Assembly (NCBI RefSeq): GCF_000003605.2
Contig: NW_003131608.1
Location: forward strand, 1 to 22,724
DNA length: 22,724 nt
Direction of reading: 5' to 3'
Source: Saccoglossus kowalevskii
Lineage: Eukaryota > Hemichordata > Enteropneusta > Harrimaniidae
Made by a program: the position numbers and the translations under genes. Below, piece by piece: positions 1 through 11,110 of this stretch (within the stretch, counting starts at the first letter, position 1; every line of letters starts with the position of its first letter). The notes below the pieces were generated by a model that saw only the letters and a list, made by a program, of their open reading frames with translations, did no database searches and was not told the DNA's origin.

Positions 1-103
1 CAGATGCTGTAAGACAGTACGGGATGTCATGTGGTATTCCAATCAAGGTGCCTTTGTAAAGGATAGGTTTATTGGGAATGCTGTAAGAACAGTACTGGAT
101 GTC

Positions 104-253
104 ATGTGGTATTCCAATCAATGTATCTTTGTAAAGGTTAGGTTTATTTGGAATGCTGTAAGTGCAGTTGTGCGTGTCGTGTGGTATTCAAATCAATGTG
201 CCTTTGTAAAGGGTAGGTTTATTGGGAATGCTGTAAGAACAGTACTGGATGTC
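104..253 (+). repeat. Representative linked B-V dimer (GTGCGTGTCGTG junction)
   Basis: The monomer type with TGTATCTTTG, AAAGGTTAGG, GTAAGTGCAG or GTAAGTACAG, and GTTGTGCGTGTCG is followed in every case I checked by a monomer that begins GTGTGG in place of ATGTGG, because the GTCGTGTGG change spans the monomer boundary. Further examples start near 928, 1228, 2202, 3027, 4001, 6642, 6867, 13302, 17955, 18855, 20430 and 21855. In family I the second monomer usually has AAAGGGTAGG. In family II it has AAAGGATAGG or AAAGGTTAGG. The dimer is the most distinctive unit of the array and holds most of its CpGs. Confidence 0.8.
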
Positions 254-703
254 ATGTGGTATTCAAATCAATGTGCCTTTGTAAAGGATAGGTTTATTGG
301 GGATGCTGTAAGAACAGTACTAGATGTCATGTGGTATTCAAATCAATGTGCCTCTTTAAAGGATATGTTTGTTGGGAGTGCTGTAAGAACAGTACTGGAT
401 GTCATGTGGTTTTCAAATCAATGTACCTTTGTAAAGGATAGGTTTATTAGGGATACTGTAAGAACAGTACTGGATGTCATGTGGTATTCCAATCAATGAG
501 CCTTTGTAAAGGATAGGTTTATTGGGGATGCTGTAAGAACAGTACTGGATGTCATGTGGTATTCAAATCAATGTGCCTTTGTAAAAGATAGGTTTATTGG
601 GAATGCTGTAAGAACTGTATTGGATGTCATGTGATATTCCAATCAATGTGTCTTTGTAAAGGATATGTTTATTGGGGATGATATAAGAACAGTACGGGAT
701 GTC

Positions 704-777
704 ATGTGATATTAAAATCAATGTGCCTTTGTAAAGAATAGGTTTATTAGGGATGCGTAAGAACAGTTATGCATGTC
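704..777 (+). repeat. 74-bp frame-shifting monomer, copy 1
   Basis: One T is missing in GGATGCGTAAG (consensus GGATGCTGTAAG) at about 756. The same copy carries TGATATTAAAATC, which puts two stops close together in the otherwise open frame, and AAAGAATAGG. This set of changes is shared with the copies at 1978, 3777 and 22457, so it is an inherited variant and not a read error. Confidence 0.9.
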
Positions 778-2051
778 GTGTGGTATTCAAATCAATGTGC
801 CTTTGTAAAGGATAGGTTTATTGGGGATACTGTAATAACAGTACTGGATGTCATGTGGTATTCCAATCAATGTGCTATTGCAAAGGTCAGGTTTATTGGG
901 GATACTGTAAGAACAGTACTGGAAGTCATGTGGTATTCCAATCAATGTATCTTTGTAAATGTTAGGTTTATTTGGAATGCTGTAAGTACAGTTGTGCGTG
1001 TCGTGTGGTATTCAAATCAATGTGCCTTTGTTATGGGTAGGTTTATTAGGGATGCTGTAAGAACAGTACTAGATGTCATGTGGTATTCAAATCAATGTGC
1101 CTTTGTAAAGGATAGGTTTATTGGGGATACTGTAAGAACAGTACTGGATGTCATGTGGTATTCCAATCAATGTGCCTTTGCAAAGGTCAGGTTTATTGGG
1201 GATACTGTAAGAACAGTACTGGATGTCATGTGGTATTCCAATCAATGTATCTTTGTAAAGGTTAGGTTTATTGGGAATGCTGTAAGTACAGTTGTGCGTG
1301 TCGTGTGGTATTCAAATCAATGTGCCTTTGTAAAGGTTAGGTTTATTGGGAATACTGTAAGAACAGTACTGGATGTCATGTTGTATTCAAATCAACGTGC
1401 CTTTGTAAAGGATAGGTTTATTGGGGATGCTGTAAGTACAGTACTGGATGTCATGTGGTATTCCAATCAATGTGCCTTTGTAAAGGATAGATTTATTGGG
1501 GATGCTGTAAGAACAGTACTAGATGTCATGTGGTATTCAAATCAATGTGCCTTTGTAAAGGATAGGTTTATTGGGGATACTGTAAGAACAGTACTGGATG
1601 TCATGTGGTATTCCAATCAATGTGCCTTTGTAAAGGATAGGTTTATTGGGAATACTGTAAGAACAGTACTGGATGTCATGTGGTATTCAAATCAATGTGC
1701 CTTTGTAAAGGATAGGTTTATTAGGGATACTGTAAGAACAGTACTGGATGTCATGTGGTATTCCAATCAATGTGTCTTTGTAAAGGATAGGTTTATTGGG
1801 GATGCTGTAAGAACAGTACTGGATGTCATGTGGTATTCAAATCAATGTGCCTTTGTAAAAGATAGGTTTATTGGGAATGCTGTAAGAACTGTATTGGATG
1901 TCATGTGATATTCCAATCAATGTGTCTTTGTAAAGGATATGTTTATTGGGGATGATATAAGAACAGTACGGGATGTCATGTGATATTAAAATCAATGTGC
2001 CTTTGTAAAGAATAGGTTTATTGGGGATGCGTAAGAACAGTTATGCATGTC
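778..2051 (+). repeat. Higher-order repeat unit, 17 monomers (1274 bp)
   Basis: Starts right after a 74-bp monomer and ends with the next one. The first monomers (CTGTAATAACAG variant, then TGTGCTATTGC with TGGAAGTC, then the TTTATTTGG monomer) are shared in order with the units at 2052, 3851 and 22531. The last monomers (TTTATTAGGGATACT variant through the double-stop TGATATTAAAATC monomer) are shared with 3477-3850 and about 22165-22530. The middle contains a TGCAAAGGTC / TGTATC / GTCGTG run like that in family II at 6551-6925. The unit therefore shares head and tail with the 24-mer next to it but differs in the centre. Confidence 0.85.
1978..2051 (+). repeat. 74-bp frame-shifting monomer, copy 2
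   Basis: Same deleted T (GGATGCGTAAG starting at 2025), TGATATTAAAATC and AAAGAATAGG as the copy at 704-777. It closes the 17-mer unit. Confidence 0.9.
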
Positions 2052-3850
2052 GTGTGGTATTCAAATCAATGTGCCTTTGTAAAGGATAGGTTTATTGGGG
2101 ATACTGTAATAACAGTACTGGATGTCATGTGGTATTCCAATCAATGTGCTATTGCAAAGATCAGGTTTATTGGGGATACTGTAAGAACAGTACTGGAAGT
2201 CATGTGGTATTCCAATCAATGTATCTTTGTAAAGGTTAAGTTTATTTGGAATGCTGTAAGTACAGTTGTGCGTGTCGTGTGGTATTCAAATCAATGTGCC
2301 TTTGTAAATGGTAGGTTTATTAGGGATGCTGTAAGAACAGTACTAGATGTCATGTGGTATTCAAATCAATGTGCCTTTGTAAAGGATAGGTTTATTGGGG
2401 ATACTGTAAGAACAGTACTGGATGTCATGTGGTATTCCAATCAATGTGCCTTTGTAAAGGATAGGTTTATTGGGAATGCTGTAAGAACAGTACTGGATGC
2501 CATGTGATATTCAAATCAATGTGTCTTTGTAAAGGATAGGTTTATTGGCAATACTGTAAGTACAATTGTGGGTGTCATGTGCTATTCAAATCAATATGCC
2601 TTTGTAAAGGATAGGTTTATTGGGGATACTGTAAGAACAGTACTGGATGTCATGTGGTATTCAAATCAATGTGCCTTTGTAAAGGATAGGTTTATTGGAG
2701 ATGCTGTAAGAACAGTACTAGATGTCATGTGGTATTCAAATCAATGTGCCTTTGTAAAGGATATGTTTGTTGGGAATGCTGTAAGAACAGTACTGGATGT
2801 CATGTGGTTTTCAAATCAATGTACCTTTGTAAAGGATAGGTTTATTGGCGATGCTGTAAGAACAGTACTAGATGTCATGTGGTATTCCAATCAATGTGCC
2901 TTTGCAAAGGATAGGTTTATTGGGGATGCTGTAAGAACAGTACGGGATGTCATGTGGTATTCCAATCAATGTGCCTTTGTAAAGGATAGGTTTATTGGGA
3001 ATGCTGTAAGAACAGTACTGGATGTCATGTGGTATTCCAATCAATGTATCTTTGTAAAGGTTAGGTTTATTTGGAATGCTGTAAGTGCAGTTGTGCGTGT
3101 CGTGTGGTATTCAAATCAATGTGCCTTTGTAAAGGGTAGGTTTATTGGGAATGCTGTAAGAACAGTACTGGATGTCATGTGGTATTCAAATCAATGTGCC
3201 TTTGTAAAGGATAGGTTTATTGGGGATACTGTACGAACAGTACTGGATGTCATGTGGTATTCAAATCAATGTGCCTTTGTAAAGGATAGGTTTATTGGGG
3301 ATGCTGTAAGAACAGTACTAGATGTCATGTGGTATTCAAATCAATGTGCCATTGTAAAAGATAGGTTTATTGGGGATGCTGTAAAAACAGTACTGGATGT
3401 CATGTGGTATTCAAATCAATGTGCCTTTGTAAAAGATAGGTTTATTGGGAATGCTGTAAGAACAGTATTGGATGTCATGTGGTATTCCAATCAATGTGCC
3501 TTTGTAAAGGATAGGTTTATTAGGGATACTGTAAGAACAGTACTGGATGTCATGTGGTATTCCAATCAATGTGTCTTTGTAAAGGATAGGTTTATTGGGG
3601 ATGCTGTAAGAACAGTACTGGATGTCATGTGGTATTCAAATCAATGTGCCTTTGTAAAAGATAGGTTTATTGGGAATGCTGTAAGAACTGTATTGGATGT
3701 CATGTGATATTCCAATCAATGTGTCTTTGTAAAGGATATGTTTATTGGGGATGATATAAGAACAGTACTGGATGTCATGTGATATTAAAATCAATGTGCC
3801 TTTGTAAAGAATAGGTTTATTGGGGATGCGTAAGAACAGTTATGCATGTC
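2052..3850 (+). repeat. Higher-order repeat unit, 24 monomers (1799 bp)
   Basis: Same head and tail as the 17-mer at 778-2051 but with a longer centre holding the GTGCTATTC, GATATGTTTGTTGG, GGTTTTCAAATC, TGCAAAGGATAGG and TTTATTTGG monomers in that order. It contains rare private variants: GTACGAACAG at 3231 and GTAAAAACAG near 3380. Both recur together in the right-hand family I domain at 19059 and about 19209. The 1799 bp are 24 monomers, one of which is 74 bp. Confidence 0.85.
3777..3850 (+). repeat. 74-bp frame-shifting monomer, copy 3
   Basis: Same deleted T (GGATGCGTAAG starting at 3824) and double-stop signature. It closes the 24-mer unit. The preceding monomer ends GTACTGG here where copies 1, 2 and 4 have GTACGGG. 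Confidence 0.9.
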
Positions 3851-4375
3851 GTGTGGTATTCAAATCAATGTGCCTTTGTAAAGGATAGGTTTATTGGGGA
3901 TACTGTAATAACAGTACTGGATGTCATGTGGTATTCCAATCAATGTGCTATTGCAAAGGTCAGGTTTATTGGGGATACTGTAAGAACAGTACTGGAAGTC
4001 ATGTGGTATTCCAATCAATGTATCTTTGTAAAGGTTAAGTTTATTTGGAATGCTGTAAGTACAGTTGTGCGTGTCGTGTGGTATTCAAATCAATGTGCCT
4101 TTGTAAAGGGTAGGTTTATTAGGGATGCTGTAAGAACAGTACTAGATGTCATGTGGTATTCAAATCAATGTGCCTTTGTAAAGGATAGGTTTATTGGGGA
4201 TACTGTAAGAACAGTACTGGATGTCATGTGGTATTCCAATCAATGTGCCTTTGTAAAGGATAGGTTTATTGGGAATGCTGTAAGAACAGTACTGGATGCC
4301 ATGTGATATTCAAATCAATGTGTCTTTGTAAAGGATAGGTTTATTGGCAATACTGTAAGTACATTGTGGGTGTCA
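3851..4375 (+). repeat. Partial higher-order repeat unit (about 7 monomers)
   Basis: Matches 2052-2576 almost base for base, including CTGTAATAACAG, TGTGCTATTGC, the TTAAGTTTATTTGG form and the GGATGCCATGTGATATTC monomer. The match then breaks up in a run of single-base indels, and the sequence continues as family II. This is the left junction between the two families. Confidence 0.8.
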
Positions 4376-4475
4376 TGTGCTATTCAAATCATATGCCTTT
4401 GTAAAGGGTTAGGTTTATTGGGAATACTGTAAGAACAGTACTGGATGTCATGTGGTATTTCCAATCAATGTGCCT
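4301..4475 (+). repeat. Monomers with four compensating single-base indels
   Basis: Compared with 2502-2676, one A is lost in GTACATTGTGGG, one A is lost in AAATCATATGCC, one G is gained in TAAAGGGTTAGG and one T is gained in GGTATTTCC. The net change is zero, so the 75-bp phase is restored by about 4460. Three of the four are length changes in short homopolymer runs. They coincide with the switch from family I to family II. Either uncorrected long-read errors or a scarred recombination junction could explain them. Confidence 0.7.
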
Positions 4476-5249
4476 TTGCAAAGGTCAGGTTTATTGGGGA
4501 TACTGTAAGAACAGGACTGGATGTCATGTGGTATTCCAGTCAATGTACCTTTGTAAAGGTTAGGTTTATTGGGGATGTCTTAAGAACAGTGGTGCGTGTC
4601 GTGTGGTATTCCAATCAATGTGCCTTTGTAAAGGATAGGTTTATTGGGAATGTTGTAAGAACAGTACTGGTTGTTATGTGCTATTCAAATCAATATGCCT
4701 TTGTAAAGGTTAGGTTTATTGGGAATACTGTAAGAACAGTACTGGATGTCATGTGATATTCAGATCAATGTGCCTTTGTAAAGGATAGGTTTATTCAGAA
4801 TGCTATAGGAACAGTACTGGATGTCATGTGGTATTCAAATCAATGTGCCTTTGTAAAGGATAGGTTTATTGGGAATGCTGTAAGAACAGTACTGGATGTC
4901 ATGTGGTATTCCAATCAATGTGCCTTTGTAAAGGATAGGTTTATTGGGAATGCTGTAAGAACAGTACTGGATGTCATGTGATATTCAAATCAATGTGTCT
5001 TTGTAAAGGATAGGTTTATTGGAAATGCTGTAAGTACAGTTGTGGGTGTCATGTGCTATTCAAATCAATATGCCTTTGTAAAGGTTAGGTTTATTGGGAA
5101 TACTGTAAGAACAGTACCTGATGTCATGTGGTATTCAAAGCAATGTGCCTTTGTAAAGGATAGGTTTATTGGGGATGCTGTAAGTACAGTACTGGATGTA
5201 CATGTGGTATTCCAATCAATGTGCCTTTGTAAAGGTTAGGTTTATTGGG

Positions 5250-6680
5250 GATGCTGTAAGAACAGTACTGGATGTCATGTGGTATTCAAATCAATGTGCC
5301 TTTGTAAAAGATAGGTTTATTGGGAATGCTGTAAGAACAGTATTGGATGTCATGTGATATTCCAATCAATGTGTCTTTGTAAAGGATAAGTTTATTGGGG
5401 ATGATATAAGAACAGTACTGGATGTCATGTGGTATTCCAATCAATGTGCCATTGTAAAGGATAGGTTTATTGGGGATGCTGTAAGAACAGTACTAGATGT
5501 CATGTGGTATTCAAATCAATGTGCCTTTGTAAAGGATAGGTTTATTGGGAATGCTGTAAGAACAGTACTGGATGTCATGTGGTATTCAAATAAATGTGCC
5601 TTTGTAAAGGATAGGTTTATTGGGGATGCTGTATGAACAGTACTAGATGTCATGTGGTATTCCAATCAATGTGCCTTTGTAAAGATAGGTTTATTGGGGA
5701 TGCTGTAAGAACAGTACTAGATGTCATGTGGTATTCCAATCAATGTGCCTTTGTAAAAGATAGGTTTATTGGGGATGCTGTAAGAACAGTATGGGATGTC
5801 ATGTGGTATTCCAATCAATGTGCCTTTGTAAAGGATAGGTTTATTGGGGATACTGTAAGAATAGGACTGGATGTCATGTGGTATTCCAATCAATGTAGCT
5901 TTGTAAAGGTTAGGTTTATTGGGGATGCTGTAAGAACAGTGGTGCGTGTCGTGTGGTATTCAAATCAATGTGCCTTTGTAAAGGATAGGTTTATTGGGGA
6001 TACTGTAAGAACAGTACTGGATGTCATGTTGTATTCCAATCAATGTGCCATTGTAAAGTATAGGTTTATTGGGAATGCTGTAAGAACAGTACTGGATGTC
6101 ATGTGATATTCAGATCAATGTGCCTTTGTAAAGGATAGGTTTATTGAGAATGCTATAAGAACAGTACTGGATGTCATGTGGTATTCAAATCAATGTACCT
6201 TTGTAAAGGATAGGTTTATTGGGAATGCTGTAAGAACAGTACTGGATGTCATGTGGTATTCCAATCAATGTGCCTTTGTAAAGGATAGGCTTATTGGGAA
6301 TGCTGTAAGAACAGTACTGGATGTCATGTGATATTCAAATCAATGTGTCTTTGTAAAGGATAGGTTTATTGGGAATGCTATAAGTACAGTTGTGGGTGTC
6401 ATGTGCTATTCAAATCAATATGCCTTTGTAAAGGTTAGGTTTATTGGGAATACTGTAAGAATAGTACTGGATGCCATGTGGTATTCAAATCAATGTGCCT
6501 TTGTAAAGGATAGGTTTATTGGGGATACTGTAAGAAGAGTACTGGATGTCATGTGGTATTCCAATCAATGTGCCTTTGCAAAGGTCAGGTTTATTGGGGA
6601 TACTGTAAGAACAGTACTGGATGTCATGTGGTATTCCAATCAATGTATCTTTGTAAAGGTTAGGTTTATTGGGAATGCTG
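5250..6680 (+). repeat. Family II duplicated block, copy A (partner 9228-10660)
   Basis: This block of about 1.4 kb is nearly identical to 9228-10660, at an offset of 3978 bp over most of its length. Shared rare variants include GTATGAACAG (5631 and 9609), a lost G in GTAAAGATAGG (5680 and 9658), GTATGGGATGTC, AGAATAGGACTGG, AATGTAGCTTTG, GTCATGTTGTATTCC, GTAAAGTATAGG and GATAGGCTTATT, all in the same order. Outer limits are approximate because flanking monomers are also similar. Confidence 0.85.
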
Positions 6681-7300
6681 TAAGTACAGTTGTGCGTGTC
6701 GTGTGGTATTCAAATCAATGTGCCTTTGTAAAGGATAGGTTTATTGGGGATACTGTAAGAACAGTACTGGATGTCATGTGGTATTCCAATCAATGTGCCT
6801 TTGCAAAGGTCAGGTTTATTGGGGATACTGTAAGAACAGTACTGGATGTCATGTGGTATTCCAATCAATGTATCTTTGTAAAGGTTAGGTTTATTGGGAA
6901 TGCTGTAAGTACAGTTGTGCGTGTCGTGTGGTATTCAAATCATTGTGCCTTTATAAAGGTTAGGTTTATTGGGAATACTGTAAGAACAGTACTGGATGTC
7001 ATGTGGTATTCAAATCAATGTGCCTTTGTAAAGGATAGGTTTATTGGGGATGCTGTAAGTACAGAACTGGATGTCATGTGGTATTCCAATCAATGTGCCT
7101 TTGTAAAGGATACGTTTATTGCGGATGCTGTAAGAAACAGTACTAGATGTCATGTGGTATTAAAATCAATGTGCCTTTGTAAAGGATAGGTTTTATTGGG
7201 GATACTGTAAGAACAGTACTGGATGTCATGTGGTATTCCAATCAATGTGCCTTTGTAAAGGATAGGTTTATTGGGGATGCTGTAAGAACAGTACTAGATG
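6330..7300 (+). repeat. Family II block containing a 225-bp trimer duplication, copy A
   Basis: About 13 monomers matched by 13010-13980 at an offset of 6680 bp near the marker at 6401. Shared rare variants are GTAAGAAGAGTACTGG, ACAGAACTGG, GATACGTTTATTGCGG and GTGGTATTAAAATC. Inside it a three-monomer set (GGGGATACTG copy; TGCAAAGGTCAGG copy; TGTATCTTTG copy ending GTGCGTGTCGTG) occurs twice in tandem, at about 6476-6700 and 6701-6925. Copy A has two extra single bases (GTAAGAAACAG near 7135, GGTTTTATTG near 7192) that copy B lacks. Confidence 0.85.
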
Positions 7301-8589
7301 TCATGTGGTATTCAAATCAATGAGCCTTTGTAAAGGATAGGTTTATTGGGGATACTGTAAGAACAGTACTGGATGTCATGTGGTATTCCAATCAATGTGC
7401 CTTTGTAAAGGATAGGTTTATTGGGAATGCTGTAAGAACAGTACTGGATGTCATGTGATATTCAAATCAATGTGTCTTTGTAAAGGATAGGTTTATTGGA
7501 AATGCTGTAAGTACAGTTGTGGGTGTCATGTGCTATTCAAATCAATATGCCTTTGTAAAGGTTAGGTTTATTGGGAATACTGTAAGAACAGTACTGGATG
7601 ACATGTGGTATTCCAATCAATGTGCCTTTGTAAAGGATAGGTTTATTGGGGATGATATAAGAACAGTACTGGATGTCATGTGGTATTCCAATCAATGTGC
7701 CTTTGTAAAGGATAGGTTGATTGGGGATGCTGTAAGAACAGTACTAGATGTCATGTGGTATTCAAATCAATGTGCCTTTGTAAAGGATAGGTTTATTGGG
7801 AATGCTGTAAGAACAGTACTGGATGTCATGTGGTATTCAAATCAATGTGCCTTTGTAAAGGACTGGTTTATTGGGGATGCTGTATGAACAGTACTAGATG
7901 TCATGTGGTATTCCAATCAATGTGTCTTTGTAAAGGATAGGTTTATTTGGGATGCTGTAAGAACAGTACTAGATGTCATGTGGTATTCCAATCAATGTGG
8001 CTTTGTAAAGGATAGGTTTATTGGGGATGCTGTAAGAACAGTACGGGATGTCATGTGGTATTCCAATCAATGTGCCTTTGTAAATGATAGGTTTATTGGG
8101 GATACTGTAAGAACAGGACTGGATGTCATGTGGTATTCCAATCAATGTATCTTTGTAAAGGTTAGGTTTATTGGGGATGCTGTAAGAACAGTGGTGCGTG
8201 TCGTGTGGTATTCAAATCAATGTGCCTTTGTAAAGGATAGGTTTATTGGGGATACTGTAAGAACAGTACTGGATGTCATGTGGTATTCCAATCAATGTGC
8301 CTTTGTAAAGGATAGGTTTATTGGGAATGCTGTAAGAACAGTACTGGATGTCATGTGATATTCAGATCAATGTGCCTTTGTAAAGGATAGGTTTATTGAG
8401 AATGCTATAAGAACAGTACTGGATGTCATGTGGTATTCAAATCAATGTACCTTTGTAAAGGATAGGTTTATTGGGAATGCTGTAAGAACAGTACTGGATG
8501 TCATATGGTATTCCAATCAATGTGCCTTTGTAAAGGATAGGTTTATTGGGAATGCTGTAAGAACAGTACTGGATGTCATGTGATATTCA

Positions 8590-9110
8590 AATCAATGTGA
8601 CTTTGTAAAGGATAGGTTTATTGGGAATGCTATAAGTACAGTTGTGGGTGTCATGTTCTATTCAAATCAATATGCCTTTGTAAAGGTTAGGTTTATTGGG
8701 AATACTGTAAGAACAGTACTGGATGCCATGTGGTATTCAAATCAATGTGCCTTTGTAAACGATAGGTTTATTGGGGATGCTGTAAGTACAGTACTGGATG
8801 TCATGTGGTAATTCCAATCAATGTGCCTTTGTAAAGGATAGGTTTATTGCGGATGCTGTAAGAACAGTACTAGATGTCATGTGGTATTCAAATCAATGTG
8901 CCTTTGTAAAGGATAGGTTTATTGGGGATACTGTAAGAACAGTACTGGATGTCATGTGGTATTCCAATCAATGTGCCTTTGTAAAGGATAGGTTTATTGG
9001 GGATACTGTAAGAACAGTACTGGATGTCATGTGGTATTCCAATCAATGTGCCTTTGTAAAGGATAGGTTTATTGGGGATGCTGTAAGAACAGTACTAGAT
9101 GTCATGTGGT
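8590..9110 (+). repeat. Family II 2026-bp HOR marker block, copy 1
   Basis: Contains a 76-bp monomer at 8803-8878 with an extra A (GTGGTAATTCC), followed by a GGTTTATTGCGGATG tail. Blocks with the same extra A sit exactly 2026 bp and 4052 bp downstream. The offset is 27 monomers plus the 1-bp insertion, which fits a 27-mer HOR repeated over this part of family II. The match to copy 2 covers about seven monomers. Confidence 0.8.
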
Positions 9111-9227
9111 ATTCAAATCAATGTGCCTTTGTAAAGGATAGGTTTATTGGGGATACTGTAAGAACAGTACTGGATGTCATGTGGTATTCCGATCAATGTG
9201 CCTTTGTAAAGGATAGGTTTATTGGAG

Positions 9228-10660
9228 ATGCTGTAAGAACAGTACTGGATGTCATGTGGTATTCAAATCAATGTGCCTTTGTAAAAGATAGGTTTATTGG
9301 GAATGCTGTATGAACAGTATTGGATGTCATGTGATATTCCAATCAATGTGTCTTTGTAAAGGGATAAGTTTATTGGGGATGATATAAGAACAGTACTGGA
9401 TGTCATGTGGTATTCCAATCAATGTGCCATTGTAAAGGATAGGTTTATTGGGGATGCTGTAAGAACAGTACTAGATGTCATGTGGTATTCAAATCAATGT
9501 GCCTTTGTAAAGGATAGGTTTATTGGGAATGCTGTAAGAACAGTACTGGATGTCATGTGATATTCAAATCAATGTGCCTTTGTAAAGGATAGGTTTATTG
9601 GGGATGCTGTATGAACAGTACTAGATGTCATGTGGTATTCCAATCAATGTGCCTTTGTAAAGATAGGTTTATTGGGGATGCTGTAAGAACAGTTCTAGAT
9701 GTCATGTGGTATTCCAATCAATGTGCCTTTGTAAAAGATAGGTTTATTGGGGATGCTGTAAGAACAGTATGGGATGTCATGTGGTATTCCAATCAATGTG
9801 CCTTTGTAAAGGATAGGTTTATTGGGGATACTGTAAGAATAGGACTGGATGTCATGTGGTATTCCAATCAATGTAGCTTTGTAAAGGTTAGGTTTATTGG
9901 GGATGCTGTAAGAACAGTGGTGCGTGTCGTGTGGTATTCAAATCAATGTGCCTTTGTAAAGGATAGGTTTATTGGGGATACTGTAAGAACAGTACTGGAT
10001 GTCATGTTGTATTCCAATCAATGTGCCATTGTAAAGTATAGGTTTATTGGGAATGCTGTAAGAACAGTACTGGATGTCATGTGATATTCAGATCAATGTG
10101 CCTTTGTAAAGGATAGGTTTATTGAGAATGCTATAAGAACAGTACTGGATGTCATGTGGTATTCAAATCAATGTACCTTTGTAAAGGATAGGTTTATTGG
10201 GAATGCTGTAAGAACAGTACTGGATGTCATGTGGTATTCCAATCAATGTGCCTTTGTAAAGGATAGGCTTATTGGGAATACTGTAAGAACAGTACTGGAT
10301 GTCATGTGATATTCAAATCAATGTATCTTTGTAAAGGATAGGTTTATTGGGAATGCTATAAGTACAGTTGTGGGTGTCATGTGCTATTCAAATCAATATG
10401 CCTTTGTAAAGGTTAGGTTTATTGGGAATACTGTAAGAACAGTACTGGATGCCATGTGGCATTCAAATCAATGTGCCTTTGTAAAGGATAGGTTTATTGG
10501 GGATTCTGTAAGAAGAGTACTGGATGTCATGTGGTATTCCAATCAATGTGCCTTTGCAAAGGTCAGGTTTATTGGGAATACTGTAAGAACAGTACTGGAT
10601 GTCATGTGGTATTCCAATCAATGTATCTTTGTAAAGGTTAGGTTTATTGGGAATGCTATA
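9228..10660 (+). repeat. Family II duplicated block, copy B (partner 5250-6680)
   Basis: Second copy of the block at 5250. It differs by scattered changes such as GTTCTAG for GTACTAG near 9692, GTGGCATTC near 10457, GGATTCTG near 10502, and one extra G in AAAGGGATAAG near 9361. The match ends around 10660, where this copy joins a TTGTGGGTGTCATGTGCT monomer while copy A continues with GTTGTGCGTGTCGTG. The sharp change marks a recombination breakpoint. Confidence 0.85.
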
Positions 10661-11110
10661 AGTACAGTTGTGGGTGTCATGTGCTATTCAAATCAATATG
10701 CCTTTGAAAAGCTTAGGTTTATTGGGAATACTGTAAGAACAGTACTGGATGCCATGTGGTATTCAAATCAATGTGCCTTTGTAAAGGATAGGTTTATTGG
10801 GGATGCTGTAAGTACAGTACTGGATGTCATGTGGTAATTCTTATCAATGTGCCTTTGTAAAGGATAGGTTTATTGCAGATGCTGTAAGAACAGTACTAGA
10901 TGTCATGTGGTATTCAAATCAATGTGCCTTTGTAAAGGATAGGTTTATTGGGGATACTGTAAGAACAGTACTGGATGTCATGTGGTATTCCAATCAATGT
11001 GCCTTTGTAAAGGATAGGTTTATTGGGGATACTGTAAGAACAGTACCGGATGTCATGTGGTGTTCCAATCAATGTGCCTTTGTAAAGGATAGGTTTATTG
11101 GGGATGCTGT
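10616..11110 (+). repeat. Family II 2026-bp HOR marker block, copy 2
   Basis: The 76-bp monomer here is 10829-10904 (GTGGTAATTCTTATC), followed by TTGCAGATG. It is flanked by the same GGATGCCATGTGG and GTAAGTACAGTACTGG monomers as copy 1. The end of the match is a divergent patch near 11110. Confidence 0.8.

Larger units (their letters stand above)
1..4375 (+). repeat. Family I satellite domain, left part
   Basis: This domain is defined by variants that do not occur in the middle of the window: the TTTATTTGGAATGCTG monomer (near 134, 958, 2232, 3057, 4031), the AAAGGGTAGG monomer that follows it, and the GATATGTTTGTTGGGA monomer (near 362 and 2760). It contains HOR units starting at 778, 2052 and 3851. 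The right edge is placed where the third unit stops matching the second, at a cluster of small indels near 4360-4460. The first 777 bases are the end of another unit that starts outside the window. The edge is accurate to about one monomer. Confidence 0.8.
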
